From contig OY811985.1 of the NCBI GenBank assembly GCA_963681505.1, positions 1,660,713 to 1,724,712 of the forward strand: DNA of 64,000 nucleotides, in the 5' to 3' direction. The position numbers were made by a program, and so were the translations under genes. The notes below the pieces were generated by a model that was given only the letters and a program-made list of their open reading frames with translations, was not told the DNA's origin and made no database searches. Positions 1 to 20,082 of the stretch are shown here, piece after piece. This DNA is from Eunapius fragilis. Its lineage: Eukaryota; Porifera; Demospongiae; Spongillida; Spongillidae. Every line of letters begins with the position of its first letter. Position 1 is the first letter of the stretch.

Positions 1-1640
1 AAAAGGGCAATATTTTGGGCACGTTGTCAAAAACAAAAAATCAGGAGAAGCGATTAATAAGACTCTGAGACCCTTGAACAGACCTGATTGAGTGCAGAGC
101 TGGTTCCCATGTTTGGGATATCTTACAATTGTATTGCTACTAAGAAGTAGGCTGCCGAAGTTAAGCCGTCGGCATCCGTGAAGTAGCAGTTTGCGACCTA
201 AATAAAAGGTTTTTATAGGCCTATTATTCCGCGTGACAACAAGTTCATCAATGGTGGGCTTTTATTACTGATGCAAGTGTTTCAAGCAATTTCTCTTTCA
301 CAGTTCGCGCAATTTTCGCTAAGCCCGAATTGCTCTATACCCCCGAACCGCTCGTCTCTGACAATGGATAGCTCTTCGTCTCTTCCAGCGGAATCGCAAG
401 AATATATATATATATATATTTCTTGGCTTATCCCAGATTTATCTAACACAATTTAACTACAGGATGCTTATATCTATTTTTCCCTATTTTATGACCCGCT
501 ACAAGCGCCCAAAATTTTGGGACTAAAATTACGGAGACACTCTGTTATACCCATTATAGAGATATAGCTGTGCAAAGCTAGTGCCTGCATAGTTTCCCAC
601 TCAATGATGTAGTATCCCACTCAATGTATGGAGGTGGTACCCGTCTAGCCTGCTTACTTGTGTCTACAACAATGTGTGTCATAACCATTGCCTCGATAGT
701 TCTTTACAAGATGCTGCTCAAAAGACCATAACATCATGTGCAGCACTGAACTGTTACAGCATTCTAGAGGCAGGCTTAATGAGCGCACATTCCAGCCGTG
801 AAGTCGTGTAATGACATGACAATGGGCAGCCAACAGTAAGCCACACGCGTAAATATCTACCCTGTCCATTCATCGGAGTACATTTTTAATGACATTCACA
901 ATGCAGATCAATTTCAAAATTGTCTCCGTGTTTCACTTTAATACTGTAAACATTTAGTTAAAACCTGCATGCCATTAAGATTACCTGTGTGAGCTTAAAA
1001 GAAGAGTCTGTTTCTTTCGAGCTTTGAAAAATTACTTCTGGGTTATGATTTCATTATTACATTGAAACAAAGAAATTGATTGGTCAAATACTCATGACTT
1101 GGCTTCTATGCCATTGTGCAAAAAGGATAATTATACATGCACGATACTCTATAACAGTGTGCATGGAGACGTTATATGCAAATCGGACATTTTACGACAA
1201 AACAGTTATTGCCACATCCATTATATAAGTCTATGTTTACACACTAAGAGCCCGAAACACTTGTCCATACCAAAGTTCGGCAACCATCAAGGATAAACTG
1301 ATGACTCGATAGTGAAGCACTGATGACATGCGAGGGACATAACAAACTCTGAGCAAACGGGATACTCTTACTGGCCCATGCTATGTTACCCTTCCCTTCC
1401 CACCACAATTTCAGCACATAACAGGTCTCCTCCCTGCAATTCCCCTCTCTCCTGACCCTAACACTGGGGTGGGCATTCTCGTCTCTTGAATTCAAGGTCA
1501 TTTCCTGGCGGTGAAGTCGAAGCAACAGGGAAACTCCATTTCCTCAGTGGCTTGGGCCAGCCATGCGAGGGAAGACATGTAAAGGCCCCAAACAATACTG
1601 TGACTTGTGGTGTGAATTTCTGTCACTTGTGGTGTGAATT
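1..1640. other. No recognised gene
   Basis: No convincing coding exon was seen. Around 230-380 on the plus strand there is a weak resemblance to the central part of a Ty3/gypsy integrase (a short LVSDNG-like stretch), which would fit the pol remnant that follows, but stops and an AT microsatellite break it and I do not call it. The remainder is AT-rich unique-looking sequence. Confidence 0.4.
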
Positions 1641-2345
1641 TTTGTATTGTTGTTGTTTTGGTGGGTAGAATGTTTGGTTGACACTGGAGCTGCGTGAGCC
1701 CAACAAGTTTAGAATTTATAAAAGCTTTGCATTGATTGATAAGCCACTACAACGTCTAACCGAAAAAAAAAATGCCCCTTTTGACTGGACCATGGCGTGC
1801 CAAAAAGCTTTTGCATGACAATCTCCGTAAATGTTTAGTGTCAGCCCCCATCCTTGCTTACCCTGATTCACAAAGCCCTTCATCCTAGACACTGATGTGA
1901 GCGATGTAGGCATAGGTGCAGTCCTCTCAAAAATAGTGGAGCTTAGAGTGTAATAGCATATGCTAGCCGCTTGCTTAGTAGGCAAGAACAACTTTATTAT
2001 GTAACCCGCAAGGAACTGCTAGCTGGTGGAATTCACACCCCATTTCCGATCCTGTGCATTGGGCCGGAAGATCGTGCACCTTAAGAACAGACCATGGCTC
2101 GCTGGTATGGATGAAAAACTCTAAGGAGCCAGAGGGTCAACTGGCTCGTTGGCTGGAAAAACTACAAGAATCACCGTTCTACATTGCGAAGGTTCCCAAC
2201 ATATCAATGTTCTACATCGTCATGGTTCCCAACATAGCAATGTTCTATATCGTCATGGTTCCCAACTTAGCAATGTGGATGCACTGTCAAGAATTCCATG
2301 CAGGCAGTGTAGGCGGGGAAATATGTGTGGAAATTTAAGAAGTTA
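1641..2345 (+). pseudogene. Decayed Ty3/gypsy retrotransposon pol fragment
   Basis: A protease-like CLVDTGAA stretch at about 1671-1694 is followed by sequence matching the connection and RNase H region of gypsy polymerases. Recognisable pieces are KPLQRLTEK, LRTDHGSL and EPEGQLARWLEKLQ, ending in a DALSRIP-like motif near 2276-2300. The reading frame changes several times and stops interrupt it, so this is a dead copy. The protease lies unusually close to the RNase H region, implying that most of the reverse transcriptase has been deleted. Known: this domain order is typical of Ty3/gypsy pol. Inferred: an internally deleted relic unrelated to the fuller element at 60.9 kb. Confidence 0.75.
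2178..2275 (+). repeat. 30-bp tandem repeat inside the gypsy relic
   Basis: Three imperfect copies of a unit containing GGTTCCCAACATAGCAATG. The repeated codons correspond to the normally single glycine/histidine/asparagine-rich linker just before the DALSRIP motif, so the repeat arose by local duplication inside the old pol gene. Confidence 0.8.
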
Positions 2346-2439
2346 ATGACATGTGTTGTCACGCCTTGTTTTCTCCAGACTAACACCTTAGGAGAAGTTC
2401 GGCACATACAAGCCGAAGATAACATCCTCGACCCTGGTC

Positions 2440-2532
2440 TAGAAGCTGAACTCCAGGCTTACTAACCTGTTCTAGAAGCTGAACTCCAGGCTTACTAACC
2501 TGTTCTAGAAGCTGAACTTCAGGCTTACTGAC
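2440..2532 (+). repeat. 33-bp tandem repeat, about 3 copies
   Basis: The unit contains TTCTAGAAGCTGAACTCCAG and a TTACTAACCTG joint. It lies downstream of the gypsy RNase H remnant, where the linker to integrase would be expected. Confidence 0.8.
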
Positions 2533-2857
2533 ATATTATCGAACGAATCATGATGAGCCACCGACCGAAAACGAAGGATGAAAATGTACCCAAGGGTCCA
2601 ATTAAAGATGCTCCAGTCCCTGACCCCATCCCTCAAGCCCCTAAACACAGGGGCACCAAAATGCAGTGAGGGTGCCAAAATACCAACTGAAGTTAGCAAT
2701 GTATTAAAATTATTAAGTAAACCATTTTTAAAATTTATATCAAAAAACGAAATTGTTTTATGAAAAAAAAGGGATATTTTTATTCACAAAAAGGAGAATT
2801 TTTTAAATGTGTAGGGCCACCTTTATATACTTCTGACCCCCCCTGCACACACCAGAG

Positions 2858-2859
<2 letters not shown>

Positions 2860-2893
<34 letters not shown>
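2860..2893. repeat. (AC)n microsatellite
   Basis: About 17 uninterrupted dinucleotide units. It makes short cysteine/valine reading frames on the minus strand that are not genes. Confidence 0.95.
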
Positions 2894-2895
<2 letters not shown>

Positions 2896-3010
2896 GCCCC
2901 TGGAGCCGCCGGATTCCCGACCATTGACAAAGGAGTGATGTAATAATGATGTCATCCACACGTCGGAGCCGCACATCATACAAGTCTGCACCTTAAACTC
3001 CTCATGACTG

Positions 3011-11134
<8,124 letters not shown>

Positions 11135-11190
11135 TAATTTCGATATAGGCCTATGTTTCGAAAATGCAGTATTTAATATGTTTAATAAGA

Positions 11191-11223
11191 CTGGGGACCC
11201 GACTGGAGGTGTCGGGTCCCCAG
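11191..11223. promoter_or_regulatory. Perfect 13-bp stem hairpin upstream of the receptor start
   Basis: CTGGGGACCCGAC and GTCGGGTCCCCAG are exact inverted repeats separated by 7 nt. It lies 57 nt upstream of the chosen ATG, so it would be in the 5' leader or core promoter. A structural role is inferred. Confidence 0.5.
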
Positions 11224-11250
11224 ACTCAATAGATTTATCGCTAGAAACTG

Positions 11251-11336
11251 CCACTCCCTCCTTATCGTGACGCATGTCCACAACCAATCCCCACCCATTG
11301 ACGGACATTGGTGCAGCGTCGCATCTGCACGACTGC
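11251..11336. repeat. About 83-bp repeat, copy 1
   Basis: It shares CATTGGTGCAGC, TGCACGACTGCA and TCCCTCCTTAT blocks, in order, with 11912-11994, at roughly 85 percent identity. It lies just upstream of the receptor gene; the second copy sits next to the DIRS relic, so both may be remnants of one element's terminal repeats. Confidence 0.8.
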
Positions 11337-11339
11337 AAC

Positions 11340-11910
11340 TAGACTTGAATAATAACCATCCTTGGTACAACTGGACTGAATTAACACACAACATACAACG
11401 AGTGTACACACACTGGGGTAGGGCCTAATACCTAATTTTGAGGGAGTGGGCCCACACTACCTCCGGGAGAAACCCAACTGGGTAAAAAAAAACCCTCTGC
11501 ATGTGAGGGATAAAACCATGTGCATTAGCCCACACACAACCACAAATGTTCTAACACTTCAGGCTTCAAGATTGATGTCAAGGATACACAGCTGCTCTGA
11601 TGAATCAAATAGCAACAAGATGCTCCTATTGCCCAAATCATGTGTGTAGCCACCCAACTGGGTGAAGCACATAACAAACAGTTGTGTTCAGCCTTTGGGC
11701 TATGTATGTGTGCCAATTGGCATGATTGCATGACCCAAAGCTGGTACAGAAGTGTAAGTCTTCTGTGTGATATGCAGTGTACCCACCACCATATGGCACC
11801 TCACATGGCTTCTATCCAATCAAACACAACATACCTCATGTGCTGTCCAACCAATCAAACAGAGGGAGCTTAGTTTCTGTCTAATTCATTACCTTCAAAC
11901 GACAGAAACC
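11340..11910. other. No recognised gene
   Basis: Sequence between the two copies of the 83-bp repeat. Only short frames without family resemblance; possibly the remains of the element that carried the repeats. Confidence 0.4.
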
Positions 11911-11911
11911 T

Positions 11912-11994
11912 ATATCTCCCTCCTTATTGTATGTCCACACCCAATCCCCACTCATTGACTGACATTGGTGCAGCATCGCCTGTGCACGACTGCA
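11912..11994. repeat. About 83-bp repeat, copy 2
   Basis: Direct-orientation partner of 11251-11336, about 660 bp away. Confidence 0.8.
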
Positions 11995-12138
11995 CAAAGA
12001 AAGCTACGGGTGCAATAAAATAAGCAGCTTAAATACCAAGACCTTTTGACACTTGTAACCTACTCTCCAACAGAGTCCTTAACACACCCATCCTTGGCAG
12101 ATTCTGATTTCCAACGACCATGCCTCTTGAACAACCTG

Positions 12139-14425
12139 TCAGGAACACCCACATTGGCAGCTGCCATGGCCCCACCTGCCGTAAACTATGCATCCCAAAA
12201 AGGGTTTTATCATGTCATGCAGCAATTCCCTCAGTCTTGAATAACTAAGACCCCCATTTTTTCGCAATTGTTCCCTATGCTTTGTTGAAACTATTCCACT
12301 AAACACTTTGTCTTGAGATTCCTCCTTCAGATTCCCCATTGCAAAATAGTGCTGCCTCATGCTTACAGGGCAGGTAGGGTGTCAGTACGTGCTATCACTA
12401 AGGAGGCTCCCTCCCTGTACTGATCCGTTTTGCTAGACACCACATTTGATTACCATACTATCCCCATTAAATGCACTATCCGTGCACCTTAACTTCAACA
12501 GTTCGTCGCACCTTAGAAATCCAGCAAAAGCTACTAAGCAAATACCAAGCAATCTAACTTCCATCAATGAGGGTAATGGGCCAGCTGCCATTACCATGTC
12601 ATGCAGCATCTGAGCTGTGACTGGCTCCTTACGTTTTTTTTTTTGGGGCTTAGCTAAGAGGTGCCTAAGACCATCCAGAGTTACCTGCACTATTGGTGAT
12701 GCCCCTGCCAGCTAGTGGGAGGCCGGCCATTTGGTGTAACCATGCAACCACATGCCCTCTACTGCAGATATTGATTGCACAGACTCACTGAGGTGCTGCA
12801 GGTACACCACCAGGTATATGTCCTGAACTGGGAAGCTTGGTGCTCCCTGTCTGACCTCCGCCCACACTTTCCACTGCTGGAATGCTTCCAAGTACCTCTT
12901 TGTTGTAGAATCCGCTCTGCTTTTCAGAACAGTGGCTGGTAGTGCCGCTGCCAATCTCAGCAGCTCAGGGTCATCAAGGTTGTCAAGCAACGGTCATACT
13001 CTGGAGGACAAAACATCTGCAGTAGGAGAATACATGTCAGCATTTAAATAACAACTCTACATCCCCTCCCCCCCTGGCTGCATGGGTTGCTACATGTATT
13101 TGCGCCATGTCTTTTATATGCATATCAGTATATGTACTTGCCTGTTCTGTGTTTAGAGTGAACGTGTGTGTTGTGTGTGTGTGTGTGTGTGGTCAACTCA
13201 CAAAAGTTGACCTTGCACAGGCAATGCATACAAGCCAAAGTTGGCATCATCAGCAGACCAAAGTTAGCCAACATACGATAGCATTCAGGACAGCATCCAC
13301 CAACGATCACTGGCATGTACAGTAAGGTACATCCTCAGATTCAAATACTGGCAAAATAATATAGAACGTTCATTAAATAAACTCCAATGCTGATTTCAAA
13401 AACGAATTCTAATAGCAAGCATGGGTGTGTTGGGATTACCCTGCTTGAACAAAGCCCCTGCTGATCTATCAGGGCACACAAGATATGGGTACGATGGTAG
13501 TGAAGTGATCTCTAGCTGTAACAAATGTAGCTAGACTACTGTCAGTGGGACATATTATAGGCCAATAAGCATCAGATTGCCATCCTGGCACTACAAGTGT
13601 TCCTAGTGCCTTGCATACCACACTCAGTGGACCGCTTTGCTTCACACTACAATTCGCAGCTGGAGCGTTTTAATTCCCGATACGCATGCCCGGGTACGGA
13701 GTCAATTGATGCATTTACAGTGAGGGGGAGAAAAATTGGTGGTGCCCACCTCCATCACTAGTGGTCAGGGTACTCAGGCATGCGAAGGGATCCATAAACT
13801 GTCCAAATCGGCAAACATATCTGGGTCTAAAAACCAATCATCATTATCTACAATGCGACTGAGGTAGCCCGCCAGTTGATTCTCTTCTCGTGCGATCCAT
13901 TCAGGCTCTATGTGAATGTTGTGCTTCAAACGTGATCAAATATAATAACTGCTATGGCCTGCAAAATTTGTTCTGAGCTCCCAGCCTGTAAATCTACTGC
14001 ACGTTTTGATTGTCAGTAAACCAACGAACACTATTATTAGCCACCAAGCTAGTAATTGAAAGCAATACCCTACCAACAGCTACATGTACCAGTTCCCTCC
14101 AAGTTGAGCTATGTACAGCCTCCTGCTGTGACCAATTCCCATGTGCTGCATGAAACCCATGCTTAACAGTGTACAGCCTCCATAACTAGTGCCAGAATAT
14201 ACTATCCCCACAGCAGATGGGCTATGCCATATAGGTTGACCATTATAGCTAACCAAACATTTATCCCAGAACTCCAACTCGGCCATAGCATCTGGTGTAA
14301 ATACATTTGCCTCACACCACGCATACCTGGACTGAATCATTGTACCTGGCAACTGTGCCCAAGAGCCAAACTCATGGAAATCATGTCCACCATAGCGCGC
14401 TCACGAATACCACTAGATCAAACAA
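12139..14425 (-). pseudogene. Decayed DIRS-type (tyrosine recombinase) retroelement
   Basis: Reading on the minus strand from about 14425, fragments appear in the order of a DIRS polyprotein. First is the end of reverse transcriptase (ISMSLALG). RNase H follows: AELEFWDKCL and GQPIWHSPSAV, then IEPEWIAREENQLAGYLSRI, DNDDWFLDPDMFADLDSLW and FNSRYACPGTES-like pieces at 13915-13650. The LVVPGWQSDAYWPIICP linker lies near 13600. Finally comes a tyrosine recombinase: SRADSTTKRYLEAFQQWKVW at about 12940-12880, LLGICLVAFAGFLRCDELLK at 12560-12500, and GGLSYSRLRELL at about 12250. Stops and frameshifts separate the blocks. Known: DIRS elements use a tyrosine recombinase instead of a DDE integrase. 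The element is inactive; complete split direct or inverted ends were not found. Confidence 0.87.
13157..13190. repeat. (GT)n microsatellite
   Basis: Short TG-rich array inside the DIRS relic. Confidence 0.85.
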
Positions 14426-14429
14426 ATTC

Positions 14430-15588
14430 GTGCATAACTGAAGTGCAATGTTCCGAGTGTGGGCAGGACACTCAAAGAGCTGCAAATAGGGGGAAATGAG
14501 GTCATATAAAAGCTCGCACCAAATGATTGCTCTTCCAATTACACCAATTTTTTTGTATGCACACATTCATGTAGACAATTCACACACAATCACCATCATA
14601 AACACACTGCACATGATGGTATTGTTGTACATTGCCCGGTACACTGCAAGCACCAAAAGAATGCTGCCTTCCTCCCTCCGCCCACCCCTTGTCCCCCTCT
14701 CCTCGCCCTGTATGCCAACCACTCCCCCATCCTCACATACCTTTCTCTTGAGGTGTTCAGCCACATCCGTCATCACCTGCTATACTGCTGGTGGCATGAA
14801 CGGCAATACGGTATGACGGTTCCCAGCCTCCTGTGAGGGGAGTCATCAAATGTTGGCTACACTGAACGCTGGCAACAAATTAATTGTGCAAAGTCCATAA
14901 GTTTCACCTGTGCTTCAACCAAACAAACTCTGCTGAATGCCTCACGACCAGCAGCATTAAATGCTCCTCTTGTGCTGCAGCAATACACCTGAACCCAGCA
15001 ATTACAGCACCAGCCAAACAAAACAAACTGATTTATTTGTTACTTAATCATTACCAGTTTAAATTTAGCTCTTTGGCGCCATGCATGCATCTTACATGCG
15101 AAGTATATAAGTAATAAAAAAGTGTGCTTATCACAAAAACTTCATGATGCGTGCAACTGCTTGCTGCATGCACTTGTAACATTATAAGTACATACTTGGT
15201 TACTACAACCGTGACTGTTATGTCTTCTCAAGAACTCATTATTCAGACGACTTCACTAATGCATCATTCCAGTACTCCCATGCAGAGCAAGAATGTGTAA
15301 CCAAAATCAGTGTAGTACATCATGTTTAAAATGCCAGCCAGTTCACTCCTCTGGCCTTTTGCCAGTTCAAAGAGGCAACCCTACGTGCAAGGATTATGTA
15401 TACCCCCACATGGGTTGAAACGTGTTTACGATTTGAGCATCTTTATGGTTAGATGTATGCATGTCAGTAATCATGTCACTGAATTGCATATATATGTATT
15501 ATCGTTCAAAGCAATTTTTATAATCAGCACAACTCACAGCACACCAGTCATGATTGTGTGAGAATGATTATAATTATATATATATATA
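14430..15588. other. No recognised gene
   Basis: AT-rich sequence with only short open frames. A TC-rich stretch at 14680-14740 and an AT microsatellite just before 15590 are the only structure seen. Confidence 0.4.
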
Positions 15589-15591
15589 TAT

Positions 15592-15833
15592 GGAACAGTG
15601 TCCAGCAAAATCACCCTTATGGTACTCTATCAAATTTTCCAGGACAAGCAATAAAAAATTAACGCTCGCATTGAAATGTATAGCTAATTATAAATTCAGT
15701 GCCTAATAACTTTATGATGGATAATCCAAATTAAGATGCGTAAGGACCATCTGATAGAAGCTCTTTGGAGTTCACAGAAAATGAAAAAATTTTGAAAACT
15801 TGAAAAACAATCCAGAAGGCTGGACACTGTCCC
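15592..15833. mobile_element. MITE with 15-bp inverted ends
   Basis: GGAACAGTGTCCAGC at the left is matched by GCTGGACACTGTCCC at the right (one mismatch). Both ends abut TATATA sequence, suggesting insertion at TA. Non-coding, 242 bp. Confidence 0.85.
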
Positions 15834-15842
15834 ATATATATA

Positions 15843-16082
15843 TGGGGTCGAGGCAGCTAAAAGGGACCTACCTCACATTTTTCAAATTATTTCATATTCA
15901 AAGAGATACCTATGTCCTCTACAACTTCTTTCTTACGCACTGGTAATTAGCCTGTCCATCATGGAGTTACAGGGTCCTGAATTTTTATTACGAGGACATT
16001 TTTATTGCACGTGGGGAGTTAATGCTACTTCCTGGAAATTTTTATAATATGCGCTAGGTCTCTTTTCGCTGCCTCGACCCCA
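15843..16082. mobile_element. Second MITE, adjacent to the first
   Basis: TGGGGTCGAGGCAGC and GCTGCCTCGACCCCA are exact inverted ends, flanked on both sides by ATATA/TATA. Non-coding, 240 bp. The two elements share no end sequence and are only about 9 bp apart. Confidence 0.88.
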
Positions 16083-16407
16083 TATAATTATGCACATGTT
16101 AGTGGTCTGGCTAAAGCCGACCATTTGTGCTGGCCCTGACAATGACAAAATTCCAAGCACTACAAGTTGCCTCAATCAATGTTTTCTGCCGTATCTACCG
16201 GCAAAGGACTGCCAACTGTGACTGTTGACTCCGTTGTCATGACCTTCGGCATTCAAATAATGATTGTGACTGTGCCAGATAAGGCTTGAAGCAACCTGCT
16301 CGTTACCAGATTGGAAGAGACCCTAGGTGACCAGAACCGTGATCACCTAGGCCTATTCCAGATAGCTGACCATCTGCGAGTTGATTAAATCAGTCGACCA
16401 CCCACAT

Positions 16408-16500
16408 GTACACACACACACACACACGCACGTATTCACACAAACACACGCACGCAAACTCACACATATATTAACACATGCACACACAAACACATACCTC
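16408..16500. repeat. CA-rich microsatellite
   Basis: Imperfect (CA)n array. A similar array at 16651-16688 is separated from it by a unique block at 16500-16620. Confidence 0.9.
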
Positions 16501-16839
16501 CCAAGAAGAGTGGCATGAGTCATCCACTTCTGCAAGTGGGACACTAGGAGCAGGGAGGGGCCAGACAGACGAGATGTGATCAGAATAGGAACAACAGAAG
16601 AGTTCAAGTTATGATCCACGTGCTACTCAACTAATGGTACCGTATTGACACTGCACACACACAACACACACACACACACACACACACAAAGGTATGCCTC
16701 ATGAGCATGAAATGTTAGATACACACACCCACAAAAACATGCACACAAACATGCACACACACATACACATAATTGATGCATGCACGTATACATACATATC
16801 TTCTGCAACCCCACTCCTCAACATCCTTGTCCTCCCATT

Positions 16840-17036
16840 TTTTTCCAATCTTTTCTTTGAAACCATCCGACTTCTAAGGAAAGCCACCACCTCCTTGGAA
16901 CAGCCTACATCACCTCCACTTCCAGGTCTAACACAGGCCTCATTGTAAGGGCCTATCATGCAGTACTGGTCCCACAGCTCAGCTGTGCTGACATGTGCCT
17001 TAGCTTGGTATGTAGCACAGTATAGATGCCTCCAAC
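16840..17036 (-). pseudogene. Glycogen-synthase-like fragment, frameshifted
   Basis: The minus strand encodes VGGIYTVLHTK and then, after a 5-nt shift, VSTAELWDQYCMIGPYNEAC. This is the order of the N-terminal UDP-glucose-binding region of animal glycogen synthase (VGGIYTVxxTK followed by GDxYxxxGPY). A VEVM-like match appears next in another frame, then homology fades. With two frame changes and no other exon found nearby, this looks like a decayed or captured fragment. An unusual split of a real exon or a sequence error cannot be excluded. Confidence 0.5.
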
Positions 17037-17039
17037 AGT

Positions 17040-18833
17040 GCGTGTAAAGTTGTTTATGAAGGACATGCTAGTTGACCTGGACAATAGGAGGAGGGGGTGG
17101 ATGTGCTGTGTAATTAGTGCATCCTCTTGTTGACCCTAAGGAGAATACCCTATGGTGAAGGAGGTAAGGCTACCTCAAGTGAAGGAGATTAGAGGACCGA
17201 ATTAGACAGAAAATAGGCTCCCATCCAAATATAGACTGTTGTTGCCATGTTATGGTTGTGCAGGTGAATCAATAATGATGGCAGTGTGGGAATGGAAGAT
17301 GGGAACTTGTAGATCATAAGAATAGTGTGGGAACTAGGGGGCTTATGAGGAGGCGGAGCTGTATCTCAGGTGAGGTAGGAGCACATGGTCTGCATAGACA
17401 GAGTCTGCAGCTGTATGCGTGTGCGCAGGTCTGATGGATGATCTGCATGAAGATTTAAGTGCTGGAATCAGTCTAGCATATTGTGCACGACCACTGGTGA
17501 TATAACCCTGCTTTTTTCACTGCATGTAAAGTGAGAGTGCAGGAATGCAGGAGTGCATGATGGTGGCTTAAACAAGTTGATGCGCAACAGTACAAGACTG
17601 ACCAGGATATGGCAGCATCAGCTGTGGCCCACTGTACTTCACGAACAATTTGAGTAGCTTGAACTCACTTTTTTTCCCTCTTATGGTTTTTTTTTTCCAG
17701 TGGGCACTCCTCTAACTATAGTCAAAATAGTTGGTCCCTGCTCATGAATGTGTTGGCAGTATGGATGTGACTTATGGAATGCACAATGGACGCTGCACCA
17801 ATTAATATTGAAACAATATAAGATCGGCATATAAAATGCATGGTGGAGTATACAACACTGCCAGAAGGTACGGCTACCTCTAGTGAAGGAGGTAAGGCTA
17901 CCTCTAGTGAAGGAGGTAAGGCTACCTCTAGTGAAGGATGTATGGCTATAGTAGGCTAGGATGCACTAATATGAACTACATCCCATAAACATTTAGATTA
18001 GGTTTGCAAGTGACATGGGAGGACTTCAGGATTTTTAAAACTAATGGCTATGAAGGAAGAATATGCAACCCATGAGAAGAGCGTAGTGGAAACAAGCACT
18101 TACACTGGTACTGCTAATAATTCATGCATAAATGGTGCAGCGAATTAAGAGTGCTACTCGACCTTTGAGTAACATTACGCCTTACGCCATTTGCCATCTC
18201 AGCACATTGCCCCTATATTGTTACAATGCTGTCTAAGTGTGACGGATCTGAAGTTCCACTTGAACTAACAGCCGCACTCCGCAACCTAATGTATATAGAT
18301 TGCTACCTCGTAACTCCCGTTCGTAGTTACTTACTGGCAGAACTCTCTTTTTTAATTCCCAATACATGCTTTTATACACATATCAGTAACACTAAATACA
18401 TGACTTAATTAACCTAAAGTTCGTATCTACAATACAAATGAGTTCAACCCCCTGAATGGCTCCATACAGGTTAGACCTTTGACTCCTCCATTCAGGACCT
18501 TTGACAGGTCACTGATTCTGTCACACTAAGTATTATGTTTAGCTTTTGCACATGCACAAGTAATGGTGATAGGGCCTAAGTTATGACATAAATTTAAAAA
18601 CATTTAGACAACCAAACTCACAGTGTTTCTGATAGTTCTCTCAATCCTGCATACACTCTTAACTATAAGGGAACTGTAACAGTGTGTGACAAATAAAAGA
18701 TGACATGAGCTTAGTTGTGAGAGCAGACTGAAACACCATGTATCAACAACATATACACATGCATGATGCAGACAAAAAACTGAATCACATGCACACACAT
18801 GTGCACACACATGTGCACACACAATGCACAGTG

Positions 18834-18835
<2 letters not shown>
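17040..18835. other. No recognised gene
   Basis: Contains a short tandem repeat at 17875-17945 but no coding exon I can support. An isolated unit of the same repeat occurs near 17155-17190. Confidence 0.4.
17875..17945 (+). repeat. 25-bp tandem repeat, about 3 copies
   Basis: The unit contains GGTAAGGCTACCTCTAGTGA and AGGAG. A diverged copy lies about 700 bp upstream, near 17160-17190. Confidence 0.85.

Positions 18836-18837
<2 letters not shown>

Positions 18838-18888
<51 letters not shown>
18838..18888. repeat. (CA)n microsatellite
   Basis: Uninterrupted array of about 25 units, with CATGTGCACA repeats immediately upstream. Confidence 0.95.
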
Positions 18889-18890
<2 letters not shown>

Positions 18891-18899
18891 GTCCTGTAT

Positions 18900-20045
18900 A
18901 CTTTTGTCAACCTAAGTAAATAAATGCATCAGTAGTAAATTCATAATAAAGATAAGACCTTCCTCTGGTCAGGAGATGTAAGAAGGCCCAGTGGTTTAGG
19001 ACCAGGACATTTGGTAGGAAAGGATTTTTCATTTCAAGTGGAAAAACTGTTGTGTAATACCCTACAGTATCACAATATTAGATAAATCTGTAAGGATTCA
19101 CAAAGTGTAAAGAGCCATGAGAAGGGAAAGCATTAATCATGCCATTTTCCACCCTAGCTTAAAAACATGAGCTAGTTATGTATCCAACAGTACAAAGTCA
19201 ATTATAAAGGAATGATTAGATAGAACTTTTTATTAGCATTTCAATGATACTTGATTTATGACATTCTCATGAATTGTGCTAAAGATATTTGTTTATTTGT
19301 GGTTCAAAACAAATCTACTTTAGATTCATTGCTCAACGAAGCTAGAGCGCTATATACTGTGTTGTGTGTTTAAATACTTTCATCTATCGTTGGCCCTTAG
19401 TATAATGCTCGCCGAATCCTGCCGATTCTTAAACCGACGCGACAAAACACTTCGTAACAGATCAATACTATAACGATAATTTATGAATAACGGGTAAAAA
19501 TAGCCACAAATAAGAGACTGGGGACTATTAAAGCCACTACGCTACGATGCAAGCGAAGCTGTTCTCGGGCCTTGTGCGCGATAGATAGAAATTACCCATA
19601 GACGCCGTATACAATAATTTTATTACGCGTATTACGGAATTCAAATATTTCATGTCCGCAATTGCTGGCCATGATATATATAGCGTTACATTGCATATTT
19701 TGTACTAGTCACAGCATAGCGGTGATCACCCGCAGCTGCGATGCATTGGGTCTGGGAACGAGATTATGCGCAGCTGACACAAATCCAGCAATGGTGACAA
19801 AACACGAGTAGCAAAATATCCACTAAAGGCCGAAACTTACACAACCAATCGAATCAGCATACATACACTCCGCGCATTTATGAATAGATGGGCTAAGAAG
19901 GTGTGGGGGAGGATGGATGCTATAAATGGAAGGGAAAGGAGGGGTGGGTATGAGGAAGAAGGTAAGATAGTCATGTGGTTAGGCAAGGTGTCATCCAATG
20001 TGTAATTTGCTTTTGCATGTTACCACACCCATACTCACCCCATCT
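18900..20045. other. No recognised gene
   Basis: No coding exon seen. Bases 19706-19760 belong to a dispersed repeat (TAGCGGTGAT, CCGCAGCTG, TTGGGTCTGG) also found near 23370, 28110 and 35260. Confidence 0.45.
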
Positions 20046-20082
20046 CCCCCCCCCCCCCCCACCCCCCCCCCCCCCCCCCCCA
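20046..20082. repeat. Poly-C tract
   Basis: About 36 C with one internal A. A 9-10 base poly-G tract follows at about 20319. Confidence 0.95.

Noticed and set aside
230..400. Gypsy integrase remnant
   Set aside because: Only a six-residue LVSDNG match and weak surroundings; frame broken and too short to support.
2054..2346. Two overlapping frames with repeated VPNIAMFYIVM or HGSQHSNVLHR
   Set aside because: Result of the 30-bp tandem repeat inside the gypsy relic.
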